The position numbers were made by a program, and so were the translations under genes. The notes under the pieces are model-generated. The model had not been told where the DNA came from. It did not search any database and saw only the letters and a program-made list of their open reading frames with translations. DNA of 64,000 nt from CALRWV02 sp943371965 (GTDB lineage Bacteria; Bacteroidota; JABWAT01): assembly GCA_943371965.1 (NCBI GenBank), contig CALRWV020000011.1, positions 1 through 64,000 on the forward strand, given 5' to 3'. How positions within the stretch are numbered: position 1 is the first letter of the stretch; each line of letters begins with the position of its first letter. Shown in pieces: positions 41,041 through 49,719 of the stretch.

Positions 41041-42168
41041 CTATATCAATGGGGAATAAAGTGATAATCCCGATCCCAGCATTGCTTCAGTTTCTTTATT
41101 TGTTTTCATTATATCTTTAAACGTATTCTGCACATGTGAAAGCAAATCAGTTCTGAGTTTTCTGTATTCATTTAAAAGAACCGCTTCATCAATCAGTATG
41201 GAAATCTGATGTGAACTTCTTTCAAGAAGTTTGGAAACAATTTCCGGAAAAACATTATCGTTGTAATGCGTCAATGAAATTATCCCCTGAGTTATACCTC
41301 GAACTTTCAGAGGGAAACTTATTTTTGATTGAATGAAATCGTATGCTTTCCCTTTGCTGTTTCCCGCTTCCCACTGATTCACCAGAATTTTCTGGCTGTC
41401 AAATTTTATATCATAATTCTGTGATTCCATTATGACCTGTTCTACATGATTGAATATGTAGGATTCACTTGCCATTCCAGGATTTTCAATAAACAGTTTA
41501 CCTGTGCCTGTATCAACAAGAAAAATACTTGAAACAGCAAAATCGCAGACACGGTTCATGAGCATCAAAACTTTTGATACTTTTTCCTCCAATGATTCTG
41601 AACTCAAGGCGACCTGTGAAATTTCATAAACAATGGTAGTTTCAAACAATTTCCTGTCAAGCGCTTCATTGACACTTTCAAGAATTTCGTCTTCCCTGAC
41701 CGTCCTTGGTTTCATTTTCTTAATTGAACCCAATGCTTCACGGTTTGAATAATGAAACTTTACCCTTTTTACCAGATTTTCTATTTCAAAATCTTTGGTT
41801 AGGTAATCATCCGCTCCGGAGTACAACCCCCAGAATTTATTCTGTTTGTAAGTTTTTGATGTCAGGATAATGATTGGAATACCTGCAGTTTGCGGATCTG
41901 ACTTAAGTAATCTGCAAACCTGATACCCGCTCATTTTCGGCATTTCAATATCCAGAACAATCAAATCAGGGATTTCAGTATATACTTTCTGAACTGCTTC
42001 AAAACCATTTACAGCTGTGATGGTTTTCATCCCATTTGTTTCAAGAATAAACTTAAGTATATCAAGCACAGTTGGTGAATCATCGGCAATTAAAATCAAC
42101 GGCGTTTTTTCAGTTTTCTCAGACGATACTTTTTTCGCCTGTTCACCTTTTGTTGATATAACTGCCAA
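41041..42168 (-). CDS. CheY-like response regulator with GAF-like carboxyl domain
   Basis: 375 residues. Receiver about 22-145 (IADDSPTVLDI, LIVLDIEMPKMSG, TSK, LTKD) followed by a GAF-like domain (about 180-360). It is a paralogue of the first half of the 726-residue protein: both have LDRKLxExT and GLYSGADDYL or GVYTGADEYL. The operon therefore ends in two related regulators that probably receive phosphate from the same CheA. It could be a phosphate sink or a second output. Confidence 0.85.
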   Translation of the reverse strand: MAVISTKGEQAKKVSSEKTEKTPLILIADDSPTVLDILKFILETNGMKTITAVNGFEAVQKVYTEIPDLIVLDIEMPKMSGYQVCRLLKSDPQTAGIPIIILTSKTYKQNKFWGLYSGADDYLTKDFEIENLVKRVKFHYSNREALGSIKKMKPRTVREDEILESVNEALDRKLFETTIVYEISQVALSSESLEEKVSKVLMLMNRVCDFAVSSIFLVDTGTGKLFIENPGMASESYIFNHVEQVIMESQNYDIKFDSQKILVNQWEAGNSKGKAYDFIQSKISFPLKVRGITQGIISLTHYNDNVFPEIVSKLLERSSHQISILIDEAVLLNEYRKLRTDLLSHVQNTFKDIMKTNKETEAMLGSGLSLYSPLI

Positions 42169-42214
42169 ATTAATTCCTTTGTTCCAATATTTTAACGGAT
42201 TGGTTTGTCAACCA

Positions 42215-43387
42215 TTAAACTGTCATTTTGCTCAGCATACTTGAAAGAGTTTTCAGTTCTGCAGATGTTTCCTTTGTCTGATTTGCAGCAGTTGCAAATT
42301 TTTTGACACCTTCAGAAATATCGTGGAGGACTATAGCCACCTGATCACTGGCCGTCAATTGCTGTTGGGTTGCAATGGAGATTTGTTTTACCCATCCCAA
42401 CGTTTTATCTGCTTTCTCAAGAATATCAGTCAACTCCTTTACCATGGTTTGAGCAGTATCAACACCACCCTGTATTTTTTTTGTTTCTTCTTCTGAAACT
42501 ATGACAAGTTCGTTTGTTGTTTTCTGGATTTCCTTGATTTTATCCCTGATTTCATTCGTTGAATTTGAAACCGTATTTGCCAGTTTTCTGATTTCAGCTG
42601 CAACAGTTCCAAACCGTTTACCGCTTTCACCCGCTGAAGCTGCCTCTATTCCTGCATTGAATGCAATAATTTTTGTATTTGAAGCAATGTCATTGATAAT
42701 ATCCATCACTTTTTCGATTTCCTGTGCTTTCTTTCCAAGCACAACAATTTCCTGGATGCGTCTTTGGTTTTCAGCCTGAATCTCACTCATTTTTTCAAGC
42801 ATGACAATGATGGCATCTGCACCTTTTTGAGCCGAATGCTGGGTTTCTTCTGCAAGTCCAACAACGGTTGATGTTTCCTGAACAATCCGTTCTGCTGAAG
42901 TTGCCAATTCTTTGATAGTAGCAGTAGTTTCTGCAACGGAAGAACTTTGTGCTGCTGACACTTCTGCGTTATCCATAAGCTGGTTTGAGAGCACCTTCGT
43001 TGTAGCATCAATTTTATTCAAAATTGATTTCAACTGATCTTCAAGAATAGTTTTCTGATCAAGCAGTGAATTGAATGAAAAAGCGATCTGTTTGAATTCA
43101 TTTCTTCCATACTCGGGAATACGGTAATGTTTATCCACATTTTTGTTTTTTTCAAATGCTTCAATGATAGCTGCAATTAAATTGGAAACATAAAAACTTA
43201 TACCATATCCGCAACCCAAACAAATGACAACTGTTAGAATGACCGAGATCCATGTTATGCCAAACAGATAAAATACAAAACTGATCGCCAGAGCAATTAA
43301 AGCAAAAAAGAGTAGAAACTGGGTCTTTGCTGCATAATTAAAAAGACCCCAGCTATTTAAAAGTGAAAGGAATTTTGAGTTTTCCAT
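42215..43387 (-). CDS. Methyl-accepting chemotaxis protein without periplasmic sensor
   Basis: 390 residues. Two closely spaced membrane helices (about 20-65) with almost no loop between them, then a cytoplasmic coiled-coil signalling domain. The tip is KIIAFNAGIEAASAGESGKRF with RKLANTVSNSTNEI, a variant of the usual hairpin with Lys-Ile-Ile. With no ligand domain outside, it probably senses membrane state or internal signals, or couples to another receptor. It lies between CheA and the regulators. Confidence 0.93.
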   Translation of the reverse strand: MENSKFLSLLNSWGLFNYAAKTQFLLFFALIALAISFVFYLFGITWISVILTVVICLGCGYGISFYVSNLIAAIIEAFEKNKNVDKHYRIPEYGRNEFKQIAFSFNSLLDQKTILEDQLKSILNKIDATTKVLSNQLMDNAEVSAAQSSSVAETTATIKELATSAERIVQETSTVVGLAEETQHSAQKGADAIIVMLEKMSEIQAENQRRIQEIVVLGKKAQEIEKVMDIINDIASNTKIIAFNAGIEAASAGESGKRFGTVAAEIRKLANTVSNSTNEIRDKIKEIQKTTNELVIVSEEETKKIQGGVDTAQTMVKELTDILEKADKTLGWVKQISIATQQQLTASDQVAIVLHDISEGVKKFATAANQTKETSAELKTLSSMLSKMTV

Positions 43388-43404
43388 TTTGAATCTCCCA
43401 GGCG

Positions 43405-46400
43405 TTAAGCCAATAAACTTTCTATTGTATCAACTAAACTTGTTTGGTCAAATGAACCTTTGATGATATATGCATTTGCCCCAACTTCAATACCCCTTCG
43501 CTTGTCATTGTCATTTTCCCTGCTGGTTACAACAATAATCGGTGTGAGTTTATATTTCGGTTCCAGTCTTAATCTCTCAATCAAACCAAATCCATTTAAT
43601 CTTGGCATTTCCAGATCAGAAACAATCACATCATACTGGGTCTCCATTGCCTTTTCATATCCGTCCAAACCATCACGTGCAGTTTCAACCCGGTACCCGT
43701 ATGCTTCGAGAATTGTTTTTTCGATTTCACGTGTATTCAATGAATCATCCACCACCAAAACAAGCGGAACATTTTCCCCGGTTTTGGATTGAATGATAGG
43801 CTCTTTCATTCCTTCCTGAATCATTTTTGCTGAAAGGATCAAATCCGGCATGAAAAGGATCGGAATGATTTCTCCATTTAGGGAAACCGTCACTGCACTT
43901 ACATTTTTAACTTTATGTACCACGGAAGGTATCGGTTTGATGACCACTTCAATTTCTTCAAGAATATCATCTACAACAAATGCAATCTGTTCCTTGCCGT
44001 AGTAACCAACTACAATCATCAGTTTATGCGGATCAGCATTCTCTTCCTTCAAACCCAATGCGCGTGACAGTCTAACAAGTGATATAATTTGATTGTCAAG
44101 CCTGATGGCATCGCGGTCTACAACTTCGATGACTTCATTCCTGTCAAGGATAAGGGTTTGTTTGATTGAACTGATCGGTATTGACCATTTCTGATTTCCA
44201 GATAGGCAGATCAGTGACCTGATTGTTGTAAGTGTCAATGGAAGCTTGATGGTGAACTTTGTTCCGCTTCCAAGTATGGAATCAACTGAAATATAGCCTT
44301 TCATATCCTCAATGTTTTTCTTGACGATATCAAGTCCAACACCACGTCCGGAAATATCAGTAATAATTGCAGCTGTTGAGAAGTTGGGCATAAAAATAAG
44401 TTTCATTATTTCAAACTCATTCATCCCTTCAAGTTCTTCCTCGGACCTGAACATTTTCTTCTGCAAAGCTTTCTGTTTTATTTTTTCGATATCAATTCCG
44501 CCGCCATCATCTTCTACATGCAGAACAATATTGCTTCCTTCTGTCAGGGCCTGAATCCGAATTAATCCCCTAACAGGTTTTCCTGCTTTTTCACGTTCCT
44601 CAGGTGATTCTATTCCGTGATCAATTGCATTCCTTAAAAGATGGATGAGCGGATCATTTAATTTCTCAATCATCTTTCTATCCAACTCTGTCTCTTCACC
44701 TTGTATGACAAGTTCAACCTGTTTATTCAGTGATTTTGAAATATCACGGATAGCCCTCGGATATGCATTGAAAATCACATTCAGTGGCTCCATCCGCATT
44801 TTGATTGTGTTGGACTGAAGTTCATTGATGATCAAATCCTGAAGGGCAAGATCTTCGCGGTATCTGTGCGCCTGACCTTCGAGCATCGTAAGTATTCTTT
44901 CACTGAGTCTCAGAAGTTCCCTGGCTTCTTCTTCCTCTTTTACCTGAATGACGCCCGATAGCTGGTAAACAAATCCCTTCATCAGTTTTCTTAGATCATG
45001 AAATTCTGACAATCTGATTTGCGCTCTCTGTCGGTTTACCAGTAGCTCACCGACCAACTTGATGGTATTGTCAAGCTTGGAAGTATTAACGCGTATTGAA
45101 TCACCGAATTTTCTGACTGGCAATACATCAGCCGGAGCTTGCTCATTGGATTGAGGTTTGAATTGTGTTTGCTTTGGTTCCTGAATTTTTTCCGCAGGCT
45201 TCGTGGCGTGAGCTGATTCCTGTATTTCTTCCTTTTGAGTTTCAGTTACATTTTCCCTTTTTATTCCTTCAGGAATGCCAAAGACATCACCTTTAATCGC
45301 AAGATCAAGTGAGTCAAGCAAAGTTGTTCCCGGATCAATTTCCTTTCCTTCCCGCTTGATGTTTGTCAGATTTTCCTTCATCAGATCAATGCAGGTGAAA
45401 AGAAGTTCAGTATGATGTTCTGTAACTTTTTTTCCGTTATTTACAAACTCATTGAAAAGGTCTTCCATTTTGTGGAGCAGACTTCCCTGAAATTTAAAAC
45501 CCATCATCCTTGCTGAACCCTTAAGAATATGGGCCAACCGCATACATTCCCTGATCAGGGATTCGTCATTTAGATTTTTTTCAAGTCCAAGCAATGTATC
45601 TGAAAGCTGTTCATTATTTTCGAGTGATTCATCAACAAATTTTGATATAAAAATTGAACGGTCAAATTTTTTGCCCTTTGATGAATGCGATGAATCGTCA
45701 GATTGTTTTTCTTCTTTTTGCAATTCAGGTTGTTTTTCCTGAACAGGTGCAGTGATTTGAGACGGAACAGCCTTCGTTTCCGGTTTTGCGGAAACAATTG
45801 CGTCAATTGATTTTGTTAGATTTTCATCTTTTTCACCTGTCAGATCACCGGAAGAAATTCTGTTCAGATTTGTCTGAAGGCTTAAAATCACATTTGAAAA
45901 ACTTGTTTTGAAATTTCCGGGAAGAACCTTACCTGATTTAATATTGTCAATAAGAAAATCTTCAAGCTTTTCAAGGTTAAAATGAAGTTCTGTGAATCCC
46001 AATAATTTAGATGATCCCTTGAAAGCATGAACCACATTTTTCAAATCATTTTGTCTCGATTCAAGATCTTCATTTTTCTTGATGTAGTTGAAAATTGATT
46101 TCAGTTCTTTTATGTAGCCTTCTGCCTCTTCAATAAATTTCTTTATGAATCTTTCTTTCGAAAACCGTTTATCTTCTTCTGCAGGTTTCCCTTCCTGATC
46201 GTTCTGCTGAGGACTGAACTCTCCACCACCTGTAACAGTCTTCAGCGAATTTAAAAATGGATTATCTGTTTGTTCAACCGATGGATTTGATTCAATTTTT
46301 TCAACTTCAGTATTGACAACAACGGTGAATGAATCAATCATCGGATGAACCCAAGGTTTAATTGCAAGATTTCCTGCAATCATTTCCCTCAATGCTGTTT

Positions 46401-46608
46401 CCATTTCACCGGCCATTTTCCCGACAGTTGTAAATTTCAACATATTGGACACGCCTTTCAGGGCATGTGCAATTTTACGCACCTCATCAAGCGATTCCAT
46501 ATTGTCATGAATCGGTTCTTTTTCAAGAATGGTCCGGATGGCTGCAGTCTTTTCGCGCGTTTCCACACAAAATTTTTTCGCAAACTTTGAAGGATCAAAT
46601 CCTAACAT
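43405..46608 (-). CDS. cheA: Hybrid CheA with three Hpt domains and a carboxyl receiver
   Basis: 1067 residues, far longer than E. coli CheA (654). Three phosphotransfer domains: KIAHALKGVSNMLKF (His 48), VVHAFKGSSKLLGF (near 193) and LAHILKGSARMMGF (near 358), separated by acidic linkers. Then the dimerisation domain (SIRVNTSKLDNTIKLVGELL, about 505-600), HATPase_c (LIHLLRNAIDHGIE near 660, DDGGGIDIEKI, GRGVGLDIV), the CheW-like domain (about 800-935) and a receiver (DDSLNTREIEK, VSDLEMPRLNG near 998). This layout is like ChpA/PilL-type kinases that control type IV pili or other non-flagellar outputs. The receiver may drain or reroute phosphate. Confidence 0.96.
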   Translation of the reverse strand: MLGFDPSKFAKKFCVETREKTAAIRTILEKEPIHDNMESLDEVRKIAHALKGVSNMLKFTTVGKMAGEMETALREMIAGNLAIKPWVHPMIDSFTVVVNTEVEKIESNPSVEQTDNPFLNSLKTVTGGGEFSPQQNDQEGKPAEEDKRFSKERFIKKFIEEAEGYIKELKSIFNYIKKNEDLESRQNDLKNVVHAFKGSSKLLGFTELHFNLEKLEDFLIDNIKSGKVLPGNFKTSFSNVILSLQTNLNRISSGDLTGEKDENLTKSIDAIVSAKPETKAVPSQITAPVQEKQPELQKEEKQSDDSSHSSKGKKFDRSIFISKFVDESLENNEQLSDTLLGLEKNLNDESLIRECMRLAHILKGSARMMGFKFQGSLLHKMEDLFNEFVNNGKKVTEHHTELLFTCIDLMKENLTNIKREGKEIDPGTTLLDSLDLAIKGDVFGIPEGIKRENVTETQKEEIQESAHATKPAEKIQEPKQTQFKPQSNEQAPADVLPVRKFGDSIRVNTSKLDNTIKLVGELLVNRQRAQIRLSEFHDLRKLMKGFVYQLSGVIQVKEEEEARELLRLSERILTMLEGQAHRYREDLALQDLIINELQSNTIKMRMEPLNVIFNAYPRAIRDISKSLNKQVELVIQGEETELDRKMIEKLNDPLIHLLRNAIDHGIESPEEREKAGKPVRGLIRIQALTEGSNIVLHVEDDGGGIDIEKIKQKALQKKMFRSEEELEGMNEFEIMKLIFMPNFSTAAIITDISGRGVGLDIVKKNIEDMKGYISVDSILGSGTKFTIKLPLTLTTIRSLICLSGNQKWSIPISSIKQTLILDRNEVIEVVDRDAIRLDNQIISLVRLSRALGLKEENADPHKLMIVVGYYGKEQIAFVVDDILEEIEVVIKPIPSVVHKVKNVSAVTVSLNGEIIPILFMPDLILSAKMIQEGMKEPIIQSKTGENVPLVLVVDDSLNTREIEKTILEAYGYRVETARDGLDGYEKAMETQYDVIVSDLEMPRLNGFGLIERLRLEPKYKLTPIIVVTSRENDNDKRRGIEVGANAYIIKGSFDQTSLVDTIESLLA

Positions 46609-46669
46609 AATTCATCCATTTTTCTGTTGCCTGTTTTCAAAAAATTATTTTTAAACATTTGAATATTGC

Positions 46670-47047
46670 TTACAGCAGTTTAAGTTTTTCAACTATATGA
46701 TCCCAGTTAAGTGCATTTCCCTGGCCAGATTTGATTTTCCCGATTGATTCATCCAGTGCGGTTAGAACTTCCATTACTGCATACAAGTAATCTACACTTG
46801 CCGGTCTTGCTGACGTTACAAAAACCTCGGAAGCAGCTTCAAGTGATGACATCATTCCACCAACTGCTGTAAATTTCAGCATATTGCTTAATCCTTTAAG
46901 CGAATGTGCAGATTTTTTGATAACCATAATTTCATCGGTCTTTTCGGGATTATCCTGCAGACTTCCCATCGCCGCTTCAATTTTACTTTTCACATCCAAA
47001 GCTTCGGTACAGAACTTATCGATAAACATTGATTGGTCTAAAGCCAT
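46670..47047 (-). CDS. Stand-alone Hpt phosphotransfer protein
   Basis: 125 residues. SAHSLKGLSNMLKFTAVGGMM carries the phosphoacceptor His (near 50). It is strikingly close to the first Hpt of the adjacent CheA (both share LKGxSNMLKFT-VG and a KFC-E opening), so one arose from the other. Its ATG overlaps the CheR stop by one base. It could shuttle phosphate between CheA's receiver and the two downstream regulators. Confidence 0.9.
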   Translation of the reverse strand: MALDQSMFIDKFCTEALDVKSKIEAAMGSLQDNPEKTDEIMVIKKSAHSLKGLSNMLKFTAVGGMMSSLEAASEVFVTSARPASVDYLYAVMEVLTALDESIGKIKSGQGNALNWDHIVEKLKLL

Positions 47048-48615
47048 TATTTTACCCTTTCTCTTAAGTCAACAGAAGAGTTGTTTTGAAGGATTTTTTT
47101 GGTAGTATATTCTATGTAATCCAGCGAAATATCCGATTTCATGAAATTAATCAGCTGCTTTTTTTCGCGTTCTAGCGTTTTGAGAGTCAATTCATACTCA
47201 CTCTTTGCAAGATTTGGTTTTCCTATTATCTGATAAACACCGGCAAGATGAAAATGTGGAACGGCATAATTCAAATCGAGATAGATTGATCTCCGAAGTG
47301 ATTCAATTGCTTTTTCAGATTTACCGGAAAGTTTATAAACCAATCCTTCAAATAAATAACCAACAGGATTGAATTCTTTCAACTGTTTCATTTTTGAAAT
47401 AGTATCAAAAGCCAATTCCATTTTTCCCAATGACATGTATGAATAAGCAAGAACTGTTAGGGAATTGAAATCAGGTTTTTCGATTTTCTGAATAATGGAA
47501 ATGCTTTCTTCAAATAAATCTTCATGAAGCCTGGTTATTGCCAGTTCATAAAGTTCATCCTGCGACTGATCTGATTTGGAAAGAACCAACCTGTTTTCTA
47601 CTGTAATTTCTGAATTGGATGAAACATTTTTCCGTTCGTCAATTATTGACCGTATCCGTTTTAAAAGTGATTCATAATTTTCAGGTTGACTGTTGTTTAC
47701 CGGTTTTGATCCTGAAATTGAAGTACTGATTGAAGCAGGCTTTATTTTCTTTTCATTTTTCAACAGATCCTGCGATGTCGAAATTGATTTCTTGAAAATA
47801 AATGAACCACCCAAATCACTTAATTTCAATTTTCCCAAGTCATGCAACATGGTTTCACAGCTTGCAACAAACATAAACCCATTTTTATTCAGTTTGTTTT
47901 GTAATCGGATGTGAACTTTTTTGAGAGTTTCACTTTGAAAATATATTGATACATTTCTGAAAAACAGGATATCAACCTGATCAATAAGTTCCGGAATGTT
48001 TTCTATTTCTTCACAGACATTATATCTGAAAAAATTCACACTTGACAGAATTGGGTCCTTAAGTTGTTGGCGGCCATTTTCCAGTGTAACAAAGTTGGAA
48101 GAAATATAAGCATGTTCCTTCACACGAAATGAATTCTTCCCGTAGTTTCCAGCCTTTGCCATTTTAAGAATTGCATGATCCAGATCTGATGCTATAATTT
48201 CAAATTTGTCATGCAATGCTTCCATGCCATATTTATCTTTAATGCAGATCGCAATTGAATACGCTTCTTCACCTGAGGAACATCCACAGCTCCAAATCCT
48301 GATTTTTCTTGTTCCGCCAACCTGATTGTACAGGTCTTCCAAAACCAGGGAATCCAAAATTCTGAACTGGTTAGGTTCACGGTAGAAATATGTTTCATTG
48401 TTCGTGATAAGACTGACAAATTGTTCCCACTCGGTTTCACCGGCTTTGTGAAGGAGCCATGAAAAATAATCATCAAAATAATTATAATTCAGATACTGCA
48501 TTCTTTCAGTAACATATCTTCTGAGACTTTCAGCCTGATCTTTATTGACTACAATTCCATATTTTTCAGTAACGTAACTGATAACTTTTGAAAGATGGCT
48601 GTGATTTACCGTCAT
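47047..48615 (-). CDS. cheR: CheR methyltransferase with TPR extension
   Basis: 522 residues. CheR part about 1-270: NNETYFYREPNQF and the SAM-binding WSCGCSSGEEAYSIAICI, then SDLDHAIL and FFRNVSIYF. It methylates glutamates on the two receptors. A Ser-rich linker (about 290-345) leads to three or so TPR motifs (about 360-490, for example LAYSYMSLGKMELAFDTI). CheR-TPR fusions are typical of non-flagellar or alternative systems (as in Myxococcus Frz/Che clusters). It overlaps cheB by 4 bases (ATGA). Confidence 0.95.
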   Translation of the reverse strand: MTVNHSHLSKVISYVTEKYGIVVNKDQAESLRRYVTERMQYLNYNYFDDYFSWLLHKAGETEWEQFVSLITNNETYFYREPNQFRILDSLVLEDLYNQVGGTRKIRIWSCGCSSGEEAYSIAICIKDKYGMEALHDKFEIIASDLDHAILKMAKAGNYGKNSFRVKEHAYISSNFVTLENGRQQLKDPILSSVNFFRYNVCEEIENIPELIDQVDILFFRNVSIYFQSETLKKVHIRLQNKLNKNGFMFVASCETMLHDLGKLKLSDLGGSFIFKKSISTSQDLLKNEKKIKPASISTSISGSKPVNNSQPENYESLLKRIRSIIDERKNVSSNSEITVENRLVLSKSDQSQDELYELAITRLHEDLFEESISIIQKIEKPDFNSLTVLAYSYMSLGKMELAFDTISKMKQLKEFNPVGYLFEGLVYKLSGKSEKAIESLRRSIYLDLNYAVPHFHLAGVYQIIGKPNLAKSEYELTLKTLEREKKQLINFMKSDISLDYIEYTTKKILQNNSSVDLRERVK

Positions 48616-49658
48616 TGAACTGCCTTCAAAGTTGAAGCGGTTGAAATTTTCACCAGATAAGGGGCAATATCCTGCAGTGGTAATACTGTTTTTGCATTTC
48701 CTTTCAGAATTGCTTCCCTAGGCATTCCGAAAACAACACAGGTCTTTTCATCCTGTGCAATGGTTTGTCCACCAGCTTCTTTGATCTTGCCCAGATTGGT
48801 TGACCCATCTCCCCCCATTCCAGTCAGTATTACTCCAATTGATCTGTTTCCAAAAACTTTTGCAACAGTACCAAACAGTTTTTCTCCGGAAGGTCTGTGT
48901 CCTTCAACTGGATCTTCACTTGTCAAACGGATAAATTCTGCCGATGAAACTTCCATATGTTTTCCGGTTGGTGCAATAAAAACCACTCCAGATTTGATTG
49001 GTTCACCCGACTCCGCAACCTTCACTTTAAGCGGCGTTGTTGTTTGAAGCCATTCTACAAGCCCATGAATAAATCCTTCATACATGTGCTGTGTAATTAA
49101 AATCGGATGCGGAAAATCAGCCGGTAAATTACCTAACAATACAGAAAGCGCTTTTGGGCCACCTGTACTTGAACAGATCGCAACTACTTTTTTTATTTCA
49201 GATTCTATCCGTGTTTCTCTAACACGTACAGCTCTTTTCCCTGCCATATGGGTAACAACAGGAACGTTTGAAAGTGATTTTAATTTTGCTATGAGCTGTT
49301 TTCTTTTCCGCTCATCCTGAACATAGGCAAAATCGGGTTTTTCAATTACTTCCAAAGCCCCTTTTGTCAGGCATTGAAACGCAATGGATGCATCTTTTGC
49401 AGTTGTCACAACCAATATTGGTGTCGGTGACGTAGCCATAATAGTTTGAATGGCATCGGTACCATTCATTTTCGGCATGAAAACATCCATTGTAATTATG
49501 CTGGGCCGGCGTTTTTTTACAAACTCAACTGCTTCAATTCCGTTTGCAGCTTCTCCAATAACTTCAACTTCAGGATCTGTTTCAAAAACAGCCCTGAAAA
49601 TATCCCGTATGGTGGGAGAATCATCAACAATCAGAACAGTCGTTTTTTTAGTTGCCAT
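48612..49658 (-). CDS. cheB: CheB methylesterase response regulator
   Basis: 348 residues. Receiver 1-120 (VDDSPTIRDIF, ITMDVFMPKMNG). Catalytic domain about 155-340 with Ser in CSSTGGPKAL, His in ITQHMYEGF and Asp in LTGMGGDGSTN, the CheB triad. It removes methyl groups from receptors after phosphorylation by CheA. It is complete and normally sized. Overlap with cheR shows tight coupling. Confidence 0.97.
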   Translation of the reverse strand: MATKKTTVLIVDDSPTIRDIFRAVFETDPEVEVIGEAANGIEAVEFVKKRRPSIITMDVFMPKMNGTDAIQTIMATSPTPILVVTTAKDASIAFQCLTKGALEVIEKPDFAYVQDERKRKQLIAKLKSLSNVPVVTHMAGKRAVRVRETRIESEIKKVVAICSSTGGPKALSVLLGNLPADFPHPILITQHMYEGFIHGLVEWLQTTTPLKVKVAESGEPIKSGVVFIAPTGKHMEVSSAEFIRLTSEDPVEGHRPSGEKLFGTVAKVFGNRSIGVILTGMGGDGSTNLGKIKEAGGQTIAQDEKTCVVFGMPREAILKGNAKTVLPLQDIAPYLVKISTASTLKAVQ

Positions 49659-49719
49659 TATTTCGTCTTTAAGAAATCCATAATATCAGATGGATTTCAA
49701 CTTATATCTTTTAAATCAT

